Shown here: positions 38,910-53,404 of the stretch, piece after piece
Numbering within the stretch: position 1 is the first letter of the stretch
Layout of the letters: every line of letters starts with the position of its first letter
Source: Whitmania pigra
Taxonomy: Eukaryota; Annelida; Clitellata; Hirudinida; Haemopidae
Assembly (NCBI GenBank): GCA_021613335.1
Contig: JAJTWR010000308.1
Location: 172,501-236,500, forward strand
Direction: 5' to 3'
Length of the DNA: 64,000 nt
Program-made: the position numbers and the translations under genes
Notes under the pieces: model-generated
What the model saw: only the letters and a program-made list of their open reading frames with translations
Database searches by the model: none
What the model was told of the DNA's origin: nothing

Positions 38910-41900
38910 CGTAGGAAACTCGTGCTCCTTGTAGGCGTCATAATGGTTATTAATATTCAGACGCGTAATTGCTGCAATTATTCACTAACATGTAAGCCCT
39001 TATGCGGAATTTACGAATTCATAGAAGTTTAAAAATAGCTCGCCTATTATCTGACTAACAATTTCACGTCCACTCACCTCGGATGTTGACAGTTTCGAGA
39101 AAGTTGTATGGATTAAATTCAGACTAGCTTTACTATCCGACGCTAGACAGAAATATTCGCTTCAGAAAAACAATAGAACAGGCAACGTTTCCAATGTTTT
39201 GAATGTCCAGTGATTAGATGAGCAGCCTACGTTGTCACGTGATAATTTTAATATTAATTACCTACCATCAGACTTAAGTGGATAATTTAATTCGGGAAAT
39301 TCATTTGCATTTCCGTAATTTTCCTCACAATTTAGAAACAATCTTAGCGGAACGTATTAGAAGTCAAATATCCTAATCTTTAATTCAGGTGATTAGATTA
39401 CATTCACAACGTGGTAGTCTGTTGTAGGAAATTGTTCGATAAGTTGGTTTTTATAAGAAATTAAATAAGCTTTTGATAAGCATCGGAATTTATACTTAAC
39501 CTAGTCCTACCAATGTAAGGATTATTTTAAATTAACAAATGACTTCAATCTCACAGTGATTGGGAACGCCATAAAAATGGTTCATGGGAAAACATACATT
39601 CGACGAAAAACAGAACGTTGAATGCTAACGATTTCAGCGAATTATCAAAACTTTTTTGGAACTTTTCTCCAAACTCATTGGAAAATGAATCACGAAGCAA
39701 TAAATGGAATTGTGTGCTTCTGCTGGTATACTAGCTCGACTCAGGAAGCAACCAAAACCAACAGTAGAGAATTAAAACAACGATGTCAAAACCGCGAAAC
39801 CAGTAAACTTTTTAAGACTTTACAGATTAAGTAGGATCTTAAATTGTACTGAGATTGTTCAATCCATCATTCATTGAAATATGAAATATTTCGCCAAAAG
39901 AAATTGATAAAAATTTTACGATAGTAGTTGCCATGCCGGAATAAACTTTATCGAATCGAATGCATTGTCATATCATATCGTTACATTAATGTTTGCCCCT
40001 CAAATTATTTGATCTCCCTTTTAGTGTGGTCAAGTGTTGCTAATAATTTGAATTAAGCGTTCTCAAAGTCAGTATTTCTTAATTTTTTGTCTCGATCCCC
40101 GAGGGCAAAAGGAGAAAAACCATCATTATTATCAACGTTGAGTTAACTCTTCATTTTTGATTGAGCGGAATCTTTTTTGAATGACATTGTAAAGCTTTTC
40201 TAATTCGATTATTAGACTTATTTGTATAAGATTTAAAAAAAATGCGGACAAAACGTAGACACGATTGCTTTAAAAAACAACAATTTGTTCACTGGTGAAA
40301 GATGAGGCCGGGAAAGAACGTTAGGAGACCCCATCAACGATGCAAAGCCAGCAGAGGCAAAGCAGATAGAGACCGAGATGACGATGAAATTCCGGATTAA
40401 TTCCGATCGGCATGGCCACTCTTCCAGGATTACAATCTGCAATGTAGATAGTTTCGATGAATTTAATGCTGGCAATTGAAAGAGACCGTTCGAACAAGAG
40501 AAGGAGCACTCAAAAGATGGAAACATATGAATGAATGGAGGAGTAAGATGAGCTAGAACAGCTCCTGCCTGCCCGTACGTCCTTCAGTCTGCATAATGAC
40601 CGCATTGAATTCGTGGTCAAGCGATTATGCAACCAGGAAGATGTGTCGGGGAGGACAGCTTTATCCACTTTAAAAACTCAATCACGTAATTTTTTTGTAG
40701 AGGATCATTTTCTGCATCCATCTTTTGCATGGATTTAGAATTTATTTTACCACTAATGGATCGTTGGCTGCCGACCGCGATGACGATGTTCAACAAATGA
40801 TGACGTTTACAGGCGTGGTCAAAAATGCTTGTCTCCAGTCCTTTAATATGAGGTCCACACAAGCAAGCTGTGGCTGTCTTTATGTCCCGGCGTTTGTTTC
40901 CTACACCTCATGAATATGAATGGACTCCATGTCGAAATTTGTTGCGGCCTCTGAAACTCCACATCTTTCCACTGGAGCAGTTGGAGACCAAGAATCTAGG
41001 TTCAGATTACGGAAGGATGTTATTCTCGATGAGAAATTGAAACTAATTCTAGGAGAGATTAATCTAATATTTGTTCTAAATCGAATTTCTGAACTGAAAC
41101 TTAACTGCCATCTGCTCTGATGACAGGTTAGTTAGGCTTGGAAATATTTTAACTGAAAAACTTTTTACTGAACCCATTTTGTTCGACTTCTAGTTTAATA
41201 AATAATAAGTTCTTGAAAATAATCTTCTAGGGTACATACGAATTCACAAAGCTGAAGCAAAAAATAAAGGAATTAATTACCTCGATTACACTTTTAATAA
41301 ACATTTTTTTGTATATTTGCAATTAAAATTGGAAATCGTAAAAGGAATGCGAAATATACCAATAAATTGATTATAATTTATAAAAATCAAGCTCATATAT
41401 TTGGTGACCTTCATGCAACAGTTCCTGATTATTACCCTTTACTAATTATATCGTAATTATGCTATCACTGCAAACAATTAAAAATAATTCAAAAATGTAC
41501 ATCGATGTCGGATAAACTAACTTTCAAAACATCCGAAGCGTAATTCAAACAACTTTACGTTTGGAATTACATGCTAATTACCTAATTACCACGTGAGGTT
41601 GAGACAGTTGTTTTTACGCACCACATCAAGTCGATTTACGAGACTTGCGGGTTCAATCCCCCCGAAATAATAATAACTTTTATTAATTTATATAATATGA
41701 TAAAATTTTAAAACCACCTTTATTTATTATTGTTATTAAGTTTATTATCATCATTTGATTTTCATTTTCGCTATCACATCCTTCGGCATCATCATCGCCG
41801 CCGTCGCCGCCATCATTACCACCACCAGCATCATCATCACCCTGAATTCATGGCTACGACATTCTGTTTCGTGCAGTTGTCTTCTCAATGGGTTTGTATC

Positions 41901-44300
41901 CACAAATTACAGCCTGTTTCCGCTAAATCAACGTTTGGGATTCGATAGCTACAGATGCCACCAAATGCAGTAAATATGACTAATTATCGATGCTAATAAT
42001 TGTCATGAGAAAGGTGATGGAGACCAAAGTAACTTTCCTTTCAAAGACTGAACGTGACATACTTCCTTCTTCGGAGTGTCAGTGACTTGAGGTCGCGTGT
42101 TTAATTATCACGTGCACGCGTTTATATTGTAATTTAGAGGAAGTATTAGCTTAATTACAGCTAAGCTGTTATATTATGACAAAAAATATCTTAAACTCTA
42201 TAAATAACCTCTATAAATGTAAACATATTTTATGAACCTTGTGTAATATCTAATAGTTTTATGATATTTCTAAATTAAATTAAATTTTATTTTTTAATTA
42301 TTTATTTTAAGTAAGAAAATAAATTCCAGCAAATTGCAAAAATAAATAAATGACTGGAAAATTTCAAGCAATTTCATTGAATTTCCATGGCTTATTTCTT
42401 AATTGCTCGGTTAATTCGTTTGAAGACAAACTGGTCTTTTCAGGCGATAAGAACTTCGTACTTAAGTTAAGTATATATCAACATATTTGTAACAACATAT
42501 TTGTAACATCAACATATTTGTAACAACATATTTGTAACAACATATTTGTAACAACATATTTGTAACAACATATTTGTAACATCAACATATTTGTAACAAC
42601 ATATTTGTAATAACATATTTATAACATCATATTATAACATCATTAATGCAATCAGAAAAGGTTAAATCTGTTGGTTCATGTCAATAAGTATTCCTCGCTA
42701 TCACATCACTACAGTATGATCTTTCCCTTAGCTTCGGCTCTTTCTCGACCAAATGTCTGCAATTATTTTTGATTAAGTGATCGCCAATCATGTTCGTTTT
42801 TAAATTGAAGCCATTTCAACCAGAGTCGTTATTCCAGCTGTTCATGATGGTCAAGTATCTTTTAAAATTTCCTAAAATTCGACGTGACCATTCTCTTGAC
42901 ATCCTCTCAAGTGACACCCCTGATTGGAATGTAAAAAGACAAAGTTAAATAATATGAAAGTTTGTTCTCTAGCTGTGTGCATTAGCGACAGATGCATTGC
43001 ACTTGTAATTTGTACCTTTTGTGTTACAATATCGATTTCATGAGCTTGAAACATGAGTACTTGGGTCTTCAGTATGGAGATGCCATTTGGGTTGGAAGGG
43101 GGGGGGTTGGAGGAGCTCTCTGATTGACCTTTGCTCCTGCCCTTTGGCTAGAAACACTAAAATTTTGTCTCAAGTTGTGCGAGGGTATTCACCGCTTCCC
43201 TCCTGGAAAAAGCTGAAACGGTTCCTACTTCAGTACTTGACCTGGACCTGGAACTCTGTAATTGGTCTCGTCCAAATTACGAATTTAGATCCAACTTAAT
43301 AGACCTAATTACTTGCATAAAAATATCTATTATATTTTTTGACTTAATTGCACAGAATAAGGAGATTTATTAATGTCAGAAATCAAGATCAACTGTGGTC
43401 ACCTTAAGAAATATTTTCTTGATTATTTCTCGTTTAAGTTGCCCCATGTTCAATTTTTCCATGCAAAATTATGGTAAATTTTGTATTCATTGCCGACCTG
43501 TTTATTTACGATACATGTCCAGCAACATGTGTGCGAAAGACCGAAAACTTTTTAAATGTTTTAAAAATGCAGACGTAATCATTGACATCTTTTGGTCGGT
43601 GATGTCGCCTGCTTCATTAGGCGCCAATACAATCATATTTACCACATCATCATCGTCGTCGTCGTCGTCATCATCACCACAACCGGCACCAGCAATTACA
43701 TCATTAATTCATTTTATGGAGGTCGCCATCAGGTCATCCACTCGGGCGAAATCATAAAAAATTGAAAACAACTTTTAAATTTATCCATTACTTTGTTTGG
43801 AAAAATATCGCTGGAAATTCAAAATCCCAAAAAGCCATCAAAATTTTCCATTTGAAAATGGACGTCGGGAAAAAAAAATTAAAAATCGGAATTGACGTTT
43901 TGTCTGTCAGATTCAATTTAATAACCGAAAAATTATCTTTATATTATTTTATGATAATACAAAATAACTCTGCCATATTTTTAACCTGTTTAGAGAAACT
44001 TTTATCGCATAGGGATTCCTGGCTGATTCTACGAATGGTCATTTGATCCTTATTTGTCCAATTCGAGCATGAAAATTGAGAATTTTCTGATGTGTCAAAA
44101 AATCAAAATTTACGACTGGACTCTCATTTCAGAATAATCCCATTTTATCGTCCAAACTTATCGAGAGGCATCATTCAATAAGTCGAAAGGCTGGCGTCGA
44201 CTTTCCTAGAGGAGCCATTGACCACGGAAAACCTCGAGCCTGTCACGAGAAGGTGAACGGGAATCAAACTGAAAGGTCGGAAAAACCATCGACCACGAAA
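38910..44300. other. Gene-poor region between DDIT4-like and TARP genes
   Basis: No supported gene. Contents seen: a possible signal-peptide-like minus-strand frame near 40413 (MPIGINPEFHRHLG), short (ATC)n runs at about 41795-41835 and 43640-43680, a B-box-like GGGTTCAATCCCC near 41649, and the minisatellite listed separately. Open frames of 60-120 codons here lack homology. Confidence 0.4.
42478..42640. repeat. 15-bp minisatellite, about ten copies
   Basis: Units of AACATATTTGTAACA, with some copies extended by ATC, run almost without divergence. Confidence 0.93.
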
Positions 44301-44305
44301 AATGT

Positions 44306-46815
44306 ATGGAGGGACGTCAAGATAAAGGCTGCTGGCGCAACCCTAAAGCCCTCACCATCGTCACGAGCATGTGCGCCTGTGCCTCCTTCTCCTTCTTATG
44401 CGTTGCCGTTGCCACTGATTACTGGCTTTATGCTGAAGATCGCATCGAGTTTGCCAACCAAACTGGATACTATATCAAAACCTATAGCGGCCTCTGGAAA
44501 AAATGCACCATCGATGGTCAGTTCGTTTGGTTTCGATTGTGTAATGTTTTAGGTTTTTTTATTTAATAGATAAGTTTAGGTTATAAAATAAATTGTAATA
44601 AATAAATTATGTATTCGATTAATCAAGATTGTAACTGTAATTAATTTACAGTAAAGAGAAGTCCGGAGAAGAATTGCAGCTACATACCTTACTTCAAATA
44701 CGCTGAACGAGAGGACTTAAGGCCGTCTGATTCTGTTTTGTGTTGGTTTTAATTCATCTCAAAATTCTTTGAGACAGCAATTTCCACATCAACTTTAATA
44801 ACTTACAATCACAAAAAAATTACACGTATTCCATTTTTGTTATACTGTTAATGCAATAACAGCTATTAAAATATATTTATAATCATCGCGCCTTTCTTCC
44901 CTTCCTCAGTATCGCTGCCGAGGGCTTCAATATTCCCCATGGCCAGTCTGGTCATTCTTTTAGTGGGTGAAATCGCCTGCTTCGTCGGTCAGTGCAGTCA
45001 CAGAAATGTCTTGACTTTCATATCCGGAATTCTCTTCGTCATTGGTGGTTTGTTGAAACACGTCATTGTTTAATTTTCATCATTTGCGTTGTCCACGATA
45101 TGCGACGTGTTATATTACATTAAGATGGAGATTGAATTTCTCCAGTTATCCGGTTGAAAGTCTTTTACTTGCTATTTCGTCACGTGATGTTGTGACGATT
45201 AGGAGCGCGAAAGTGTATCGCTCGGATGTTTTTTCTGTTTTTAGTTGTTATGAAGCAGCTGTGTTCCCACTGAATTGTCACTGGGGCCCTTGGGAATGGT
45301 TAAGTTTATGAAACAAGATTATACAAATTATGTGCAATGTCCAATGGCATGTTGAATGTGTGAATTGTCATACGTGTGCAGTAAATGAAATTTTCTTATT
45401 TCTATTACGATAGGCAACATTTTAGGAAAAGATGTGGAAAACATGTATTTAAAATATAATTTATTATTTCATAAAATGTTTTTAACCGTTTACATCTATC
45501 AGAAATGATGTCTAACCTCAGCAAATTGACATCAAAGTAAATAACAATATTATTAATTGAATCCAAATGATTCAGAATTCAACTCTTCGCACGTACAGTC
45601 CAACAAAGAGTACATAAAAAAATTGCAGGCCTGTGTACCTTGGTGGGAGTCATAATCTACATCAGTGCCGTGACCGAGGAAGCCAGTAGCAGCAAGCCGA
45701 AGTCGTCCTTGGACTTGCCAAAATTCCGCTACTCCTACGGGCCCTCGTTTGCCATGACGATCTGTTCTTTTATCGGCTGTCAATTGACTGGCGTCTTAGC
45801 CGTTTACCTCTGCATAGTTCAATTTCGCCACGTTATCTTCAAGAAGCACCAGCTTCATCTACTCCAAAAACAACAGAGACTTTCAAGTGCCAATGAATGT
45901 CGTCAGAGGCATGTATAATATTTTGTAAAGATGAATGATTGGTGCGAATGAGTATGGAAGGAATTTATTGAAAAGGTTATTATCGTTCAATGGTTGCATT
46001 ATTAAGAATATATTATTGCCCTTGGAAGAAGAAATATAGCTTAATTTATTTGAATAATAGCAAAAACAACTTAGGCGAATTTTTCCAGATTATCTGTACG
46101 CACGTCGTCGACGGAGGACGGCGCGGACGCTATCACTCCAGGTTTTCAAGATTTTACTTCGACCGAACTACCACCGCTGTTCATGCAAGAGGAGTCTCAG
46201 AAATCATCAGCCATCGATTTCGCTACTCCACAACTGAGACACAAAATTGTAACAGCATCGATCGAGCCTTCTGTCTTCTCATCGGGAGCATCTCTACCTT
46301 CGATGGTTTCTCCTCGCCCTCTAGCTGATTACCACGCCCGAGATCCCTTGTCGCGTGATCACTTCCCTTACCACTATTACAACCCTCACTACTTTAACCC
46401 TCGCCAGGAAAAACTTTTGGATCGCATATCACCAAATGATGACAAGAAAAGACATTTGTCTAAGTCTTGCACGGGTCTGGTTACCAGGGAAGGATCGAGG
46501 ACCGATCTGAAAACCGTCTACGCGGCTGACGATTTCGATGACAACGACATTTCTGACGGAGGACCGACCGTCGATCCCCCTCGTTCAGGTCTCCTGAATG
46601 TCGATGCCCAGGTTCATGCCTCTCACTTCAATACTTCCTCTTCAAAGCCTGCACAGCACAGAGCTCGTCGACGTAATTCGCACCGATCCAAACATCGAAG
46701 TCACGATGCCCAACAGATTCCCCTGGTACCTCAGCAGTTGAACTCTCAAGGGCCTCAGCCAAGTTCGGAGGCAGCGGAACACGATCCCGGATTTAGGAGA
46801 ACCACGGTCGTCTAA
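44306..46815 (+). CDS. CACNG: Voltage-dependent calcium channel gamma / TARP (stargazin-like)
   Basis: Four-pass claudin-fold protein; TARP members traffic and modulate AMPA-type glutamate receptors. Exons: 44306-44516, 44652-44741, 44910-45047, 45629-45908, 46089-46815, giving 481 residues. TM1 lies at about 15-37; the first loop has an N-glycosylation site (N51-Q-T) and the GLWKKC motif (62-67). TM2 (ASIFPMASLVILLVGEIACF), TM3 (ISGILFVIG joined to GLCTLVGVIIYISAV) and TM4 (SFAMTICSFIGCQLTGVLAV) follow. The cytoplasmic tail is long, Ser/His/Arg-rich and ends RRTTVV, a class I PDZ ligand like the RRTTPV end of stargazin. Exon 4 must end at 45908 (AG|GCATGT) to keep phase, so intron 4 is GC-AG. 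The 3' UTR appears long. Confidence 0.9.
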
Positions 46816-49300
46816 TTGGCATGGATTTCCTTCACCTTTATCGACCACGCGCTAGCTTGATTTACACAAGATTCAACATAATTCATGCAGTTTCATTACA
46901 GCAAAAAAAAAAACCAATCGATGATTTTTTAGTTCCAAATATTCCCCAGATGAAATGACGGAAGAAAGTTTGTTGAAGAGAAAAAGTTAATCTAAAGATC
47001 TACTCAAAGTGGTACACGAAATTGGAAGCTTGAAGTTGAGAAGAACTTGTTACAGCAATGAACCAGTCATGCAAGCAATAGACTTGAAATTGGTGAAGTT
47101 TTAAACTCCAGGTGTATTGATTTATATTTATAGGTCGATTAAATATTCATGAGATTATATCTTAAGAAGATCTTGCCGTTTGTTGCGAGTAGCTTTTCTA
47201 ATGATGTCGGAGAGGCTTATTTTACAATTTGTGATCTTATTTAAGTGCACAAACTCACTGACGACAGCGACTTACTTGTCGTTTATGAATCTAATTTCGA
47301 CAATCTTCAAATGTAATTTCACAACTTTTTTTTTTAAATCAAACCTTCATTGGCGGTAGTCGTGTTTGAGAAGTTTCGCAGAGCGCTAGTCGCCCGAGAT
47401 TTTATAAAATAGTATTTTGTATGATTAGACTTGGTGCTAAGCATTACTTTTGAGAATTCCAGATATTTTATTTATTATTCTTCAGTAATTAGGAGCATAC
47501 TTTGTTCGGCATGATTGCTTTTGGTTCATGTTGCACCGATTTCGCGTTAGTGTGAGGTTTTTTACACGTAACATGCGTAGAGTAATGTACGGCATGGAGT
47601 TTTGGTTAACTGGATTGTAGGATTCTTCTTTTTAAATCTTCCATTTAGGAAATTTTTGACAATGTGCTTATTATTCACTGATTATTTAAAAAAAGTTTTG
47701 AAAAATTATTCTTCTGGTCAATTAAATGACAGTTACAAATAATTACCATAAACGGGATCGCCGAAAGGCAGGGGAGAAAATGTTCAAGGACCCGACAATT
47801 TTGTGGGGTCCATACTGGTTTTAAAGTATTTACATAACAATCATAACCTGTTATTTTCCTTTTCAATTGCTTAATTGGCTTAACATATTGACCATTTCAA
47901 TTGTGAAATCCTAATGGAATACTTATTCATATTTCTGTGATGCTATTCAGTGTCGAAAATAGGAATTCAAAAAACATGTACTGAAGTAAGTTTAGTAAAC
48001 ATACCACGGAATACTTCTACTTTCAGAAAAAGTTAAATAACAGGTAAAATGTTAAATGCCATGAGTCTTTAAAATATTAAAATATGTTCTGCGTTATTTG
48101 ATGAACATCCAATCCGAACTTGTATTACATTTTATGATATCTCGATGATACCTAATTAGAACTTAAGTTCTTGTCCTGATATCTACCCCTACCCTTCCTA
48201 TCCAAGAACAATGATGCAATCTCCCCCCTTTAGCGAGTGCTGAGTTCAGTTGTTTGAATGCACATTTAATGGAAAATAAAAAGAATGTTCTCTGTTTGTG
48301 GCGCACTAAGTACGGTCCTTTTTAAACATGTTGCTTACCCACCATAAAAATCTGTTGCGTTTAGCTCACGCTATCTTGCAGTCCATCAGTGTCTTCCATA
48401 GATTTATGGACTCTCGCTGACAAATACCCGATGTTTCACTTTGTGGTTAAGAGCACCAGAATAATTTTCTTCACTTAAGTCTTATGGTCTGCTGTCATTT
48501 TCGACTTTTGAAATATGTCTGAAAATTTTAATGATATCTTATAATTTAAATTACTACATAAATTTGTGCAAAAAGCATTTTTATGAAATTATAAACAAAT
48601 AACACATTTATCCGTTTTTTTGCTTTGTCTTTGTTCCTGCCATTGTCACTATCTATGTCACTAATATAACACTATTTAAAAATCAAATCCAGCCGTTCGA
48701 GGTTGCCCAAATAATTTATTTTTGATACATTTGCATTTTTAAATATAGTTATATAACGTAGGTTTTATTTTCTGTTTTCTGGCAAAAGTATTTACTAGGC
48801 GCTAAATCTCTTTGTTTACCGGTATTTGTTGACCATTTGATATATTTCTGTGAGGTTTCATTTTGTGTTGTTATTTTGAATTTGATCATTTCTAAAATAT
48901 ACCGAAATGCACATTTATAGTGTTCGTATGAGTTGTTAAATCCACGTGCGAGTTATGTAATGAAAGCTTTTCTCCTCATTGACCGACATGTTAAAAAACA
49001 CTCTATTCAAAGATGCAAGCATTCTTATAGGATTTCAAAGTTTATGTATTGTTAACAGAAAATAAAAGACCTATTTATAACATTGCATAACGATTTCGGT
49101 TTAACTGAGCTTTGCATACAGTTGAAGTGTGATATAGTTTCAGTGAACGATTAATTTATATGTAATGCTTCATTTCGTCCAATATTAAAGCAAGGGGTCA
49201 AGCGCGTAGTTGCATTGTGTTTTATAATCAACCTTATTGTGATTGAGAATGTTAATGCAATGGAATTGAAATTAATAGCTAGATTGTGAAAGTCCATCTT
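46816..49300. other. TARP 3' region and CDK4/6 upstream region
   Basis: AT-rich sequence with AATAAA-type signals near 48277 and 49060. No coding exon or repeat recognised; it probably includes the TARP 3' UTR and the CDK promoter. Confidence 0.4.
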
Positions 49301-49310
49301 GTCCTTCAAA

Positions 49311-51766
<2,456 letters not shown>

Positions 51767-53404
51767 GAAAAGTCACAAAAGTTTCTGACACGAAAAATTG
51801 ATGGTCCATTGGTTATCCGATTACCGCGTTTCTACTGCTTTTGATGCCTTTTCTTGTGGATAGAAATTTGTTTTGCATATTTCCGAATACAAGTTTTATT
51901 CATGTGTGCATATATAATATGATGTTGTTTTGGCAGGGATGCTTATGTGAATTGTGAATTTTTTCTATTCCAACAGTAATTTCTTCAAATCCTGAAGTTT
52001 ATTTTTGCCAAATGCATTTTGCTCTTAATGGACTTTTATTTTGACATGTTGTGTTTGACTCGGTTAATTTCAGTGCCATTAAACTTGAGTCTTTTATGAA
52101 TTTACTAGCACACAAGTAACTTTGACGATGAGCAATACGCCTAAACATTTCACGTCCGCTTCAAGTCTCTTTGATTTGCGTGAGCAGCATTAATCTTTAC
52201 GTCTAGATTCATGACATATTTTGGCTGTTCGGTAGCATTTATCGTGCCTTATGCAATGAATGTTCTTTAGATTATTTGCTATCAAGTCCTCATTTATTGA
52301 CACTTGATCAAGTGAATCAAAATTACTTGAATTTATGTTGTTTTGATGATATTCCTGTCTGGGACCAATATTTTCTTTGTTACAGAACTTTGCTCATTAC
52401 TTTCTTAACAATTAGGCTGTAGTGACAAGAATAGATTTTTATATATACATTTTCATGCTAGAGTTTTTAATTCCATGAGGTTTTCAAGCTTCTGCCTTCT
52501 ATTTGTACTCATTCCTATGATTTTAAGTAAGCTTGCATTGTTTCTTTGTTGTGTTTTTTGCTACTTGGCAGCTGAATTTCTTCTGGACCTGTGTTCTTTG
52601 GCAATTTGCTATTTTTTTGTGACAACTGCTTGGAATTTCATGGGAAGTATTGACTGGACATTTGTTTGTTTTGATCTCTTGTCATTGCCTTGTGTGCAAA
52701 TTGGCATGCATTCATGTTCAGAGATGCGACATTAGAAAGCAATAGTGCCTTGATGGAATAACTGCGTTTATGCTAATTTTTAAGGATCATGCTATCCTAA
52801 TAAATCGACATTTCAGCTATACTGTTAAATAAACCTTCTGTTATTGCTAATTTACAGAGTTGATATCAGAGTACAAATTCATAATTTTTTATTTCATAAT
52901 TTCTTAGGTGTTGTGAATCGTGAACTTTCGGAATGCTTAACAATTTAGGAATTGCGTTGGTTTTCATAATGAAATGCAAAATATTCCAAGTGCCAAAAAC
53001 AGTAAATCGGAAAGTTAATTGAGGCAGGAAGATGGGCATCTTTGTAAGCAATTTCCTTTCACGTCCGCATTCCTTCGGTCAGTTAATAATAATTAAGATA
53101 TTTTTATTAAAATTTTATCAAATTATTACAATTACTGGTTAAGTTATTAGTTAAGAAACTGTAATATTAAAAAATACTTCTGTCTTATCACCTGGCTAGC
53201 CTTGAGAGACTTACTAGTTAATTACCATTAATTAACAAAAAATTAAAGTAATTAAATTTGTGCAGTCTTATAATTTAATAATTTTTAATTAGTGAAAAAC
53301 TAAAATGCGCACAAAAGATTATATTGCTCCCCTCCTCATTGATCGTGAATTGTTTTCAAATCATTCGTGGATTAGTCAGCTTCTATTGTCTCGTCCGTAT
53401 AGCA
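51767..53404. other. CDK 3' UTR and upstream region of ALIX
   Basis: T-rich sequence with AATAAA at about 52799 and 52826 that may end the CDK transcript. The 86-codon hydrophobic frame at 52475-52735 reads as UTR, not a gene. Nothing else recognised. Confidence 0.4.

Noticed and set aside
40321..40526. Signal-peptide-like minus-strand frame near 40413
   Set aside because: No downstream exon of any secreted or membrane protein follows before the DDIT4-like gene.
43395..43757. 120-codon plus-strand frame with a serine run
   Set aside because: Contains an (ATC)n microsatellite and shows no recognised domain or splice context.
52475..52735. Hydrophobic 86-codon frame after CDK4/6
   Set aside because: T-rich 3' UTR sequence gives Phe/Leu/Cys codons; no homology.
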